This document shows, one piece after another, positions 14,970-23,285 of a DNA stretch of 34,317 bases (its first letter is position 1; each line of letters begins with the position of its first letter). The translations under genes and the position numbers were made by a program. The notes beneath the pieces are model-generated. The model ran no database searches, was not told the origin of the DNA, and saw only the letters and a list, made by a program, of their open reading frames with translations. Source of the stretch: Bacteroidota bacterium (GTDB taxonomy: Bacteria; Bacteroidota; Rhodothermia; Rhodothermales; UBA10348); the NCBI GenBank assembly GCA_029262835.1, contig JAJCYQ010000027.1, positions 1 through 34,317 on the forward strand, given 5' to 3'.

Positions 14970-17900
14970 TCAGCTCGCGGCTGGTGCCGTCACAGCCGCC
15001 GTACCGGACTTAGCGGCCTTACGACTTGCAACCCATTCGCGGCCGCGATCAAGGAGTTCGTGCGTCGAGACGTAGACTGTCGGAATCAGCACCAGTGTCA
15101 CGAGTGTCGAGGCCGCCAGGCCACCGATGACCACGCGGGCCAGGGAGGCCTGAATCTCCGCGCCCGCACCGATACCCAGTGCCAGCGGGAAAAGGCCCAG
15201 GATCGTTGTCAGCGTCGTCATCAGGATGGGGCGCAGACGAAGTCGTCCCGCCTCTACGACAGCAGGCACCAGGTCCATTCCTTTCTCTCGGCGCAGCAGG
15301 TTGATGTAGTCCACCAGCACGATGGCATTGTTTACCACAATACCGACCAGCATGACGACACCCATGATGCTCTGCATGTTCAGGCTCGTTCCTGTGAGCA
15401 CGAGCGTCGGCACAACACCCACGACTGCGACCGGGACGGCAAACATCACGATCAGCGGATCCACGAAGCGCTCGAACTGACCGGCCATAACCATATAGAT
15501 AAGCGCCAGTGCCAGTAGAATGGCCAGCAGGAAGTCGCCCTGTGCGCGCTGCTGCTCCTCATACTCGCCACCGATTGTGGCCGTGTATCCATCCGGAAAT
15601 GTCATGCCTGCCAGACCAGCCTGAATGTCCTTTACGGCCTCTCCGAGCGGGATACCTTCCTCAAGGTTGGCCGTGACATAGGTCACACGCTGCCCATCGA
15701 CACGCTGTATGGTCGTCGGAGCCCTCGACCGGTCTCGTGCGACAAGAGAGGAGACGGGAATGACATCGCCTCCAGCCGTACGTACGCCAATATCATCCAG
15801 ATCCTGTACGCTGAGCCGGTCTTCCGGCCGCAGGCGAACCATGATCGGGAATTCATCTCCGTCCACGCGGTAGGAGCCAGCACGACTGCCACCCACACTG
15901 GTCTGGATGGCGCGACCCACCTGTTGGACCGAGAGGCCGAGATTGGCAATTTTCTCGCGATCGAAGATCATGTTTTCCTCAGGGCGTCCTTCGCGCCGGC
16001 TCATGCGCACACCGGCCACTCCGTCAATACGCTCCAGCCTGTCCCGGATCTGTCGGCTCAGGTTGTCCGCGACCTCCAGATTGTAGCCGCGCACCTCGAC
16101 CTGTATGGCTTCCGTGCCGCCACCCGAGCTGAAGAGCCGCCGCAGGATCCATAGACCCGACTGCGCACTCACGCGCAGCTGCGCCCCTGGAATGGTGCCT
16201 TCCAGGTTTGTTCGCAGATGGTCGGCCAACTCGTCGGGATCGACGGTGCGCTCGCCTGCCGGCTTGAGTTTGACCTCGATCGATGCATTGCCCCAGCGTA
16301 CTTCTGTGGCTACATCGACAATCTCGTCCATAGGAAGCAGCGGCTTCACGTTGCGTTCCAGTTCGTCGAGATAGGTCTTCACAACGGCTATATTCGTACC
16401 TTCTGCCATGTCGAGACTGATGTCGATCTCATCGGCATCGGTCGGTGGGGCCAGTTCAACGGGAATCGTAGGAAGTACAACGAAACTGGCAATAACCAGT
16501 ACCAACGTTACGGAGAACACAGTCTTCGGGCGTCGGACCACGCCGCCGAGCGAGCCCGAGTACCACGTTTCGAGACGGGTGAATGCCTTTTGGAACGCGG
16601 AACGCTTGTCGCGCTTCGCCTTGCCATCGCCAGCGGTCAGAAAGCGCGACGCCATGACGGGAACGAGTGTCATGGCGACGAGCAGGGAAGCCGCCAGCGA
16701 GAACACGATAACAATGGCGAGTGCCTGAAAGAGATCGCCCGTCGTCGTTTTCATGAACACGAGCGGCACAAAAATGACGGTTGTCGTGAGCGTCGAAGCC
16801 ACAATGGCTCCAATTACTTCTCGCGCCCCCACGCGCGCCGCCTCAAGAAGGGGCATCTTGTGCTCCTCCCTGTGCCTGACAATGTTCTCAAGGACCACGA
16901 TGGCATTGTCTACCATGAGCCCGATACCGAGTGCCAGTCCTCCAAAGGTCATCTGGTTGAGCGTCATGCCGCCGAAGAACATGAGCCCAAACGTGGCAAT
17001 CACTGAAATCGGTATGGCCAGCGCAATGATGAACGTGGACGACCCGTTGCGCAGGAACAGATACAGGACAAAAATGGCCAGCAGTCCCCCCCAGAGCGCG
17101 GAGTTCTGGACGTTGTCTATGCTCTGACGAATGAATGTGCTCTGGTCGCTGATGACATGGAAGCGCATCTCTGTCTGCTCGGCGTGGATCCGCTCAATTT
17201 CCTTCATCACATTGTCAGCCACCTCTACGGTGTTGGCGCCGCTCTGCTTCTGGATATCGAGTCGGAGTACCGGAATGCCGTTCAATTCGGACATCCTGTC
17301 AATATCAGAGAACCCGTCCACCACCGTGGCCACGTCCCGCACCCGCACGGGCCTGTCACCAACGTACCGGATGACGGTATTCGAAATCTGCCCCACTGAT
17401 GTGAATTCTCCGGTTGATCGGACATATAGGTCTTTGACCCCCTCCTTAACATTACCGCCCGGGAGTTTGATGTTCTGGCTGGACAGAGCCTGCTGGATGT
17501 CGGCCGGCGTGAGCCCGGTTGCCTGCAGGCGGTCGCGCTCAAGTTCAATCCGGATTTCGCGCTGAACCCCACCGCGCAGTTCAATGGTACCCACGCCCTG
17601 GATCTGCTCAAATCGCTGGGAATATTCCCGTTCAATGGCCCGAGTGACCTGGTCGAGTGGAAGGGTCGATTCGACGGCAAGCGTAACGACGGAAATATTG
17701 TTCGGGTCGAATTTCCAGATGCCCGGTGGTTCGACCTCGGGGGGCAGGTTGTCGCGGATCCGGTCAAGCGCACCTCGGATGTCATTGGCTGCTTCGTCCG
17801 TATTGGTACCCTGAACGAACTCAAGCGTCACCCATGCGGAGCCTTCAGACGACCTCGATGTGACACGTTCCACATTCGGAACGCCCGCGATGGCATTCTC

Positions 17901-18104
17901 TATGGGATCAGTGACGATCTGCTCGACTTCCTCCGGGCCTACGTTCGGGTAGGATGCCCAGACGGTGAGGCGCGACACCTCAATGGGTGGTAAAAGGTCT
18001 ACGGGCAGGTATGTGAATCCGGCCGCACCGACCGTGATGACTACCAGGTAGAACATGGCCGTCGCAACGGGACGGCGGATGGACAAATTGGTCAGGCTTC
18101 CCAT
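14970..18104 (-). CDS. RND-family efflux pump inner-membrane subunit (HAE1/AcrB-like)
   Basis: A 1044-residue proton-driven exporter with the full RND layout: an N-terminal helix (about 14-34), a large periplasmic loop, helices 2-6, a second periplasmic loop, and helices 8-12 ending near 1025. The N-terminal [11 protein letters not shown], the helix-4 block [16 protein letters not shown] (Asp399, Asn400) and the late [19 protein letters not shown] are family hallmarks. AcrB has a DD pair in helix 4; here it is DN, as in several multidrug and SwrC-like pumps. It works with the adaptor encoded eight bases upstream. No TolC-type channel is in the window. Substrates are unknown. Confidence 0.96.
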   Translation of the reverse strand: MGSLTNLSIRRPVATAMFYLVVITVGAAGFTYLPVDLLPPIEVSRLTVWASYPNVGPEEVEQIVTDPIENAIAGVPNVERVTSRSSEGSAWVTLEFVQGTNTDEAANDIRGALDRIRDNLPPEVEPPGIWKFDPNNISVVTLAVESTLPLDQVTRAIEREYSQRFEQIQGVGTIELRGGVQREIRIELERDRLQATGLTPADIQQALSSQNIKLPGGNVKEGVKDLYVRSTGEFTSVGQISNTVIRYVGDRPVRVRDVATVVDGFSDIDRMSELNGIPVLRLDIQKQSGANTVEVADNVMKEIERIHAEQTEMRFHVISDQSTFIRQSIDNVQNSALWGGLLAIFVLYLFLRNGSSTFIIALAIPISVIATFGLMFFGGMTLNQMTFGGLALGIGLMVDNAIVVLENIVRHREEHKMPLLEAARVGAREVIGAIVASTLTTTVIFVPLVFMKTTTGDLFQALAIVIVFSLAASLLVAMTLVPVMASRFLTAGDGKAKRDKRSAFQKAFTRLETWYSGSLGGVVRRPKTVFSVTLVLVIASFVVLPTIPVELAPPTDADEIDISLDMAEGTNIAVVKTYLDELERNVKPLLPMDEIVDVATEVRWGNASIEVKLKPAGERTVDPDELADHLRTNLEGTIPGAQLRVSAQSGLWILRRLFSSGGGTEAIQVEVRGYNLEVADNLSRQIRDRLERIDGVAGVRMSRREGRPEENMIFDREKIANLGLSVQQVGRAIQTSVGGSRAGSYRVDGDEFPIMVRLRPEDRLSVQDLDDIGVRTAGGDVIPVSSLVARDRSRAPTTIQRVDGQRVTYVTANLEEGIPLGEAVKDIQAGLAGMTFPDGYTATIGGEYEEQQRAQGDFLLAILLALALIYMVMAGQFERFVDPLIVMFAVPVAVVGVVPTLVLTGTSLNMQSIMGVVMLVGIVVNNAIVLVDYINLLRREKGMDLVPAVVEAGRLRLRPILMTTLTTILGLFPLALGIGAGAEIQASLARVVIGGLAASTLVTLVLIPTVYVSTHELLDRGREWVASRKAAKSGTAAVTAPAAS

Positions 18105-18113
18105 AGGTTCCGG

Positions 18114-19541
18114 TTACTGTGCTGTCGAAGACGACGCGTTGGATGAAGAGGACCCGGTCGTTGAAACGGATGTCGTGGCCGACTGCCGTTCGCGTTCCCG
18201 CTCTGCAGCAATACTGTCGGCCATGCGTTGTTGCTTGTCCATGAATTCAAGCAACAGATCCTGGTCCTGCATTTCCTGCAGCACCGCTACGCGCGGCCAT
18301 GTAACCGGGCGCGCCCGGGCAATCAGGTCCGTCCCCGTCTTTAGCGCGAGCATGTCCTGGCCAATCGTAACCACCCATTCGCCCATCGTTATGCCGGTAA
18401 CACCAACTACACCACGTCCACGCGCGAGTACTTCCACTGGCATGAAACTGACGGGCGTCGGTTCGGTCAGAGGCGGCGGATTGTCCGCATCGTATTCGTC
18501 CGGCTCCCGGACAGGCGTTTCCCGTGCGAGCGAGGGAGCTACATAGACGCCCATCTTGCCTGATGTCGGATGCTCAAACAATGCGCTTTCCGGAACGAGT
18601 GTAGCCTGTTCGCTCTCTCCATAGGCTACGTCGACGGCCACAAACATCCCTGGCCGCAGAACACCACCCGGATTCGGTACGTCGATTTCGGCCGCAGCAC
18701 TGAAGCTGCCAGCTTCGAGAAATGGTGAAATGCGGGAGACCTGGGCTGTGATAATTGTATCCGGCCTGTTTTCCATGATGATGACGGCAGTCTGGCCCGG
18801 CGTGATATTTCCCATCATGTTGTCGGTCACGGAGACCTCTACCCGAACAGTTTCGAAATCTCCGATCATGAAGAGCGGTGTCGATGGACTGACACTCATG
18901 CCCGGCTCCACGCCGCGTTGGCCGACAAGGCCACCAAACGGAGCGCGTACGACGGTCCGTCTCAGGGCCTCGCGGCGCTCCTGGACCGTTGCTTCTGCCT
19001 GCGAAATGCGCGCCAGGGCCTGTTCATGGGCGGCCTGGGCCGAAGCCCGATTCGTTTCGGCCATTTCAAGCTGCTGCTGACTCTGAAGTCCTTTCGATAC
19101 AAGCTCCTGCATGCGCTTGTAGGCGGCGTCGGCCTCATTCAGTGCGGCCTGCGTACGACCGGCATCGGCTTCATTGATGCGAAGCTGCGCTTCGGCCTGA
19201 CGGAGTTGGTCCTGGAATTGCTGGTCGCGCAGATAGACCAGTGCATCGCCGCGCTCCACGCGGTCTCCGTTCCTAACCGGTACGCGCTCCACCGGGGCCG
19301 ATATCTCGGCAAAGACTGTAACCTGGTTGTCGGCCCTGACAATCCCGGACATCCGCTCCTGCAGTGGGAGCGACCCTACCCGTGCCTGTACAACTTCGAC
19401 GGCAGTCGGCTGGACCGCGCTCCCTCGCGCCCATGGAGGCCCACCTCCAGCTCCGGAAGAGGATTCAGAGTCCGAATTACACCCGGCCAACAGCAGAATG
19501 GAGAGCAGGCTCGCCCCAAAGAAGCGGAAAAATGGCATCAT
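18114..19541 (-). CDS. RND periplasmic adaptor lipoprotein (membrane fusion protein)
   Basis: A 475-residue adaptor linking the RND pump to an outer-membrane channel. The signal peptide has lipobox LLAG-C (Cys21), so it is anchored by lipid. A lipoyl/barrel-sandwich half (EISAPVERVPVRNGDRVERGDALVYL) is followed by an alpha-helical hairpin rich in Gln and Ala (about 110-200), then the second lipoyl half, a beta-barrel domain and a membrane-proximal domain. The C-terminal 60 residues are unusually Ser/Thr- and Gln-rich. It is the first gene of the pump operon, nine bases before the pump. Confidence 0.94.
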   Translation of the reverse strand: MMPFFRFFGASLLSILLLAGCNSDSESSSGAGGGPPWARGSAVQPTAVEVVQARVGSLPLQERMSGIVRADNQVTVFAEISAPVERVPVRNGDRVERGDALVYLRDQQFQDQLRQAEAQLRINEADAGRTQAALNEADAAYKRMQELVSKGLQSQQQLEMAETNRASAQAAHEQALARISQAEATVQERREALRRTVVRAPFGGLVGQRGVEPGMSVSPSTPLFMIGDFETVRVEVSVTDNMMGNITPGQTAVIIMENRPDTIITAQVSRISPFLEAGSFSAAAEIDVPNPGGVLRPGMFVAVDVAYGESEQATLVPESALFEHPTSGKMGVYVAPSLARETPVREPDEYDADNPPPLTEPTPVSFMPVEVLARGRGVVGVTGITMGEWVVTIGQDMLALKTGTDLIARARPVTWPRVAVLQEMQDQDLLLEFMDKQQRMADSIAAERERERQSATTSVSTTGSSSSNASSSTAQ

Positions 19542-19750
19542 GAACGTGTTAGGTATCGGATTTGGCGAGCGAAAACGCTCAAAGTATCATTTTGAATGTT
19601 TTTCGTATCCATTAGACGGCTTCCAGGTTCCATGCATTCCAATACACACACGATCTTGACACGGCGCACTGGCCCGGATCCACACACGGATCGGTGCATT
19701 GAAAACAGACATCGTTTCACGACCCTGAACACCCATACCCCCATACCCCC
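19542..19750. promoter_or_regulatory. Divergent region between the RND operon and the HmuY-like gene
   Basis: These 209 bases must hold promoters for both directions. A perfect small hairpin GAGCG-AAAA-CGCTC lies at 19567-19580, inside the likely promoter or leader of the RND operon. Two CATACCCC-like units directly precede the HmuY-like ATG (about 19735-19750). I see no clear operator for a known regulator. Confidence 0.45.
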
Positions 19751-20290
19751 ATGCTCCGCTTTCCATGGCCTCCGACGCTGGCCGGTCTGTTTTCAGCATC
19801 CATTTTCAGCTTCCTGATGTCCCTGAACCCCGTATTGGCCCAAGAGGCCTTCTTTGTGGATGCGACGGGGAGCGACTACACCTACTACAGTCTTCAGAAA
19901 AACCGTCCCGTTCCGCAGGCCGTGTCGGACACAGGAGGCTGGGACCTGGCCTTCAAAGGATCCGAGATCCGCGTCAACGGCGCTGCCCAGTATGTGGACG
20001 TGGCATTTGATTCCCTCATGACGGCCCCTGAGGACGGTTATGCGACCGATACGCCGGATGAACCTGCACTTCCGGTCAGCAGCGGAAAGGGATGGTTCAA
20101 CTATAACCCGATGACGCATGTGGTAACGCCTGTTGAGAACAGGACCATTGTGCTGAAGCGCACAGATGGCGGGTACGTGAAAATAGAAATCACGGACTAC
20201 TACAGGCAGGAGTTCACCGATGACGGTCCGAGACCCCTGCCGCGGTACTATTCGTTCCGGTTTGAACTCTCTGAATCCGGTTCCTGGTGA
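19751..20290 (+). CDS. HmuY-family heme-binding protein
   Basis: A 179-residue exported protein. A signal peptide (about 1-30, ending VLAQ) is followed by a beta-rich domain with HmuY-family features: TGGWDLAFKGSEIRVNG (about 56-72), a GKGWFNYNP stretch near 112, and TIVLKRTDGGYVKIEITDYYR near 132-153 followed by YSFRF. HmuY of Porphyromonas captures heme at the cell surface and passes it to a TonB-dependent receptor. No such receptor adjoins it here, and no Cys lipobox is seen, so it may be soluble. The heme ligands cannot be assigned with confidence. Confidence 0.82.
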   Translation: MLRFPWPPTLAGLFSASIFSFLMSLNPVLAQEAFFVDATGSDYTYYSLQKNRPVPQAVSDTGGWDLAFKGSEIRVNGAAQYVDVAFDSLMTAPEDGYATDTPDEPALPVSSGKGWFNYNPMTHVVTPVENRTIVLKRTDGGYVKIEITDYYRQEFTDDGPRPLPRYYSFRFELSESGSW

Positions 20291-20315
20291 CATTCATTCC
20301 AGCGCAACATGGCAC

Positions 20316-20352
20316 AAAAAAAGGGGCGTCCACATGGACGCCCCTTTTTTTT
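20316..20352. terminator. Bidirectional intrinsic terminator
   Basis: A 16-bp stem (20316-20331 with 20336-20351), GC-rich in its inner half and A/T in its outer half, closes on an ACAT loop. It lies between the 3' ends of the convergent HmuY-like and cupredoxin genes and carries a T-run on each strand's downstream side. Confidence 0.95.
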
Positions 20353-20400
20353 CAGGGAGTGTTAACACCCCCTGGATTCGGACGCGGCCGTCCCGGACCG

Positions 20401-20901
20401 TTATTCCACGATCATGACGCCACGCATGGTGCCATAGTGTCCCGGGAATGTGCAGAGGAACTCATACTCTCCGGGCTCGGTCGGAGCCATGAAGGTAATG
20501 GTGTCTTCCTCGTCCGGGCCTAGCAGGGCGGTGTGAGCCAGTACGTTCGACATATCAGTCGGCAGGTATTCGTTCGCCGAGTTGCCCATCGCTTCCGTTG
20601 CGAACGCTTCAAGGTCAGCGCCGGCTGTCAGAATGACGAAGTTGTGACCGAACGTCTCCTTTGGGAGCGTTCCTACGTTATGGAGCGTGACGGTTACTTC
20701 TTCACCCGCTGCCACCGTGAATTCCTTCACGCTGAACTGGAGTTGGTCGTTGGCTTCAATGACTATGCCCTCTGCGGCAGTATCTGCAGCCGCCTCTTCC
20801 TGTGCAGGCGCAGGAGCTTCAGCCTGGTCACCACCGCCGCCACAACCGGCAACGACAAGCGCAGCAAAGAGAACCGCGAATATAGATAGATTTTTGAACA
20901 T
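20401..20901 (-). CDS. Azurin-like cupredoxin lipoprotein
   Basis: A 166-residue blue-copper electron carrier anchored by lipid. The lipobox VVAGC places the lipidated Cys at 20, followed by a Gly/Ala/Glu linker (21-44). The cupredoxin domain has the type 1 copper set His86 (FGHNFV), Cys150, His155 and Met159 in CTFPGHYGTM, in azurin/auracyanin order and spacing. It would shuttle electrons at the outer or inner membrane surface, possibly to an oxidase. It is a single gene preceded by an AT-rich stretch (20880-20925). The 132 bases upstream, before the AbgT gene, show no other feature. Confidence 0.93.
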   Translation of the reverse strand: MFKNLSIFAVLFAALVVAGCGGGGDQAEAPAPAQEEAAADTAAEGIVIEANDQLQFSVKEFTVAAGEEVTVTLHNVGTLPKETFGHNFVILTAGADLEAFATEAMGNSANEYLPTDMSNVLAHTALLGPDEEDTITFMAPTEPGEYEFLCTFPGHYGTMRGVMIVE

Positions 20902-21033
20902 GGTTTTTGTATTTCAATGGGGTAGGGATGAGGGCGACAAACACGCGTACGGATAATCAGATCCGCCACTCAACGTGGTTCAGCCATAGTTCACGCCTTT
21001 TTTGGATTTAAACGGGGCGCCCCAGGGGAACGA

Positions 21034-22587
21034 TCATCCCACCGGATAGACGTAGGACGCTCCGAATCCGAGAGGCAGCCCGATGGTCCAATACAGAATC
21101 AGGAAGGCTGTCCACGCCACAATGAAGACGATCGAAAATGGGATCATGATCGACGTGAGCGTCCCGATGCCCGTTTTCTTCACATAGCGCTGGCAGTAGA
21201 CCACAACCAGCGGGAAGTACGGCATGAGTGGCGTAATGATGTTCGTCGACGAATCGCCAATGCGGTAGGCTGCCTGCGTGAGATCGGGTGAGATTCCGAC
21301 CTGCATGAGCATGGGTACGAAGATGGGCGCCAGGAGGGCCCACTTGGCTGAGGACGACCCGACGAACAGGTTGACGAACCCGGCCAGAAAAATAATGCCG
21401 AACATGGTGACCGATCCCGGCAGGGCGAGGGCCTGCAGAATGGAAGCACCCTTGAGCGCGAGCAGCGCCCCGATGTTGGACTGCCCGAATGCATACACGA
21501 AGAGCGAGCAGAAAAACGCCATGACAATATAATAGGACATGCCCTGCATGGCCTTGGTCATGGCATCGACCATGTCCTTGGACGACGTGAATACCTTGGC
21601 GACGAACCCGTACACAACGCCGGGCAGCAGGAACAGCAGGAAAATGAGAGGCACGATCGACTGCATGATGGGCGCAGAGAACGAATTCAACGAACCCGAT
21701 GCATCACGCATGGGCGAATCGGCGGGGAGCAGCGTCAGGACGAGTACGGCCAGGCCAGCCAGCATGGTCAGGTTGGCCCAGAGAAACGCCTTCTTCTCCC
21801 GCGGCCCGATGGCATCCATGTCGTCGGCTGGCGCGGCGTCCGCATCTACCGGGGTATTCCTGTTCAGGCGGGGCTCGACAATTTTGTCTGTAATCAGCCA
21901 GCCGAGGGTAACGATCAGGAGGCTCGATGTGGCGGTAAAGAAATAGTTGTTGAGTGGGTTGACCAGGATGGACGGGTCAATGAGCTGCGCGGCAGGCTGC
22001 GTGAAGCCCTGCAGCAGCGGATCCAGGGCGCCTGGAAGCGGATTGGCACTGAAGCCGCCCGATACGCCGGCGAATGCCGCCGCAATGCCCGCGAGCGGAT
22101 GCCGACCAGCCGCGTGGAAAATAATGCCGCCGAGCGGGATGACGAGCACATACCCGGCGTCAATGGCGCTGTGACTGATGAGTCCAACCAGCACGACGGC
22201 CGGCGTAAGCAGCATGGCAGGCGTCACGCGAAGCAGCAGCTTGATGCTGGTATTGAAATACCCGGCTTCGTCCGCCACGCCCACGCCCAGCATGGCGACG
22301 AGCACCACACCAAGCGGCGCAAAACTCGTAAAAATGGTGACCATGCTCGAGAGGAAGGTGGCCATCGCCGACCCCGTGAGCAGGTTATTGATGACAAGCG
22401 GATTGCCCGAACGCGGGTCAATGTCGGAAAAGCTCATGGGCGCCATCAGGGCCGACAGCACCCACACGATGACAAGCGAAATCAGAAACAGCATCGACGG
22501 ATCGGGCAGCTTGTTGCCGACGGCCTCAATGTGGCCCAGCATGCGGCCAATCCGGCCTGTTTTTTCCGAGGGGTGCGTGGCTTCCAT
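21034..22587 (-). CDS. abgT: AbgT-family transporter
   Basis: A 517-residue membrane protein of the AbgT family, known for p-aminobenzoyl-glutamate uptake and, in some members, sulfonamide export. Family marks are FAGVSGGFSANPLPGALDPLLQGFT (about 173-197), the conserved GSSSAKWALLAPIFVPM segment, and IGDSSTNIITPLMPYFPLVV near the C-terminus. Roughly 11-13 helices are visible. No AbgA/AbgB peptidase subunits adjoin it, so the substrate is uncertain; a short peptide or folate fragment is plausible. It is a single gene on the minus strand. Confidence 0.93.
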   Translation of the reverse strand: MEATHPSEKTGRIGRMLGHIEAVGNKLPDPSMLFLISLVIVWVLSALMAPMSFSDIDPRSGNPLVINNLLTGSAMATFLSSMVTIFTSFAPLGVVLVAMLGVGVADEAGYFNTSIKLLLRVTPAMLLTPAVVLVGLISHSAIDAGYVLVIPLGGIIFHAAGRHPLAGIAAAFAGVSGGFSANPLPGALDPLLQGFTQPAAQLIDPSILVNPLNNYFFTATSSLLIVTLGWLITDKIVEPRLNRNTPVDADAAPADDMDAIGPREKKAFLWANLTMLAGLAVLVLTLLPADSPMRDASGSLNSFSAPIMQSIVPLIFLLFLLPGVVYGFVAKVFTSSKDMVDAMTKAMQGMSYYIVMAFFCSLFVYAFGQSNIGALLALKGASILQALALPGSVTMFGIIFLAGFVNLFVGSSSAKWALLAPIFVPMLMQVGISPDLTQAAYRIGDSSTNIITPLMPYFPLVVVYCQRYVKKTGIGTLTSIMIPFSIVFIVAWTAFLILYWTIGLPLGFGASYVYPVG

Positions 22588-22622
22588 GGTGCCTTTTGAT
22601 TGGTTTGACGGCCAAACCTACG

Positions 22623-23180
22623 CTATTCCCGCGTGAAGCGCCAACCCATCTTCACCGAGAGTTCAGGATTCAGCAGGCGGGAATCGTAGGTGGAGTCGCC
22701 CACGCGGATATCCCGGTCACCGGCAGCGCGCAGGCTCAGGCCTGCCCACGGCCGCACGTAGAGCTGCTTCCAGATGTCCCGGTGCCACCCCAGACTGCCA
22801 TTCAGGAGCCAGACATCATAGTTCTCGGAAATCCCTGTGGATGCATCGCGGATGCGGCCATCCCAGCGGACGAGTCCCCCGGCCACCCACCAGGGAGACG
22901 CGGCGCCGAGCGGATGCACATCCAGCAGGAGGGCCGTCGCGTCAATCTCCTGCCGGTCGAAGGCATCTGGTCGTGCCAGATCGGGCATGTTGACCCGGGC
23001 CACGAGGGCGCGGACCTGGACGCGCGGCGTTCCCGCCCAGAGCGCCGCCAGGTATCCTCCGGTAGCCAATGGAAGAGCATCGGTTTCGATGCCGGCCGTG
23101 AACTGGCGCGCCGTCGCGCTCTGTCCCTGGGTTGCCCATAATCCAACTACGAGCATCGATAGAATGCATGCCCGTCGCAT
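22623..23180 (-). CDS. Hypothetical exported protein, possibly a small outer-membrane beta-barrel
   Basis: A 185-residue protein. The start at 23180 is preferred because a signal peptide follows (about 1-25). The mature part alternates polar and hydrophobic residues with many Trp, Gly and Arg (QFTAGIETDALPLATGGYLA, WWVAGGLVRWDGR, LYVRPWAGLSLRA) and ends in KMGWRF close to the C-terminus. That pattern fits an 8-stranded outer-membrane barrel with a near-terminal aromatic. I do not recognise a family. It diverges from the large LVIVD gene with 105 bases between starts. Confidence 0.7.
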   Translation of the reverse strand: MRRACILSMLVVGLWATQGQSATARQFTAGIETDALPLATGGYLAALWAGTPRVQVRALVARVNMPDLARPDAFDRQEIDATALLLDVHPLGAASPWWVAGGLVRWDGRIRDASTGISENYDVWLLNGSLGWHRDIWKQLYVRPWAGLSLRAAGDRDIRVGDSTYDSRLLNPELSVKMGWRFTRE

Positions 23181-23285
23181 CCAGACCAGACCCCGGTCGT
23201 GAAATCGAGCGGCGCCAGAGAACCGACAGAGCGCTTCTGTGGTATGCGCTGTCCTGTTCCGCGAAACCACCACCTGAGTTCTGCC

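Noticed and set aside
21014-21023. GGGGCGCCCC palindrome after the AbgT gene as a terminator
   Set aside because: No loop or U-tract on the relevant strand; probably chance in GC-rich DNA.
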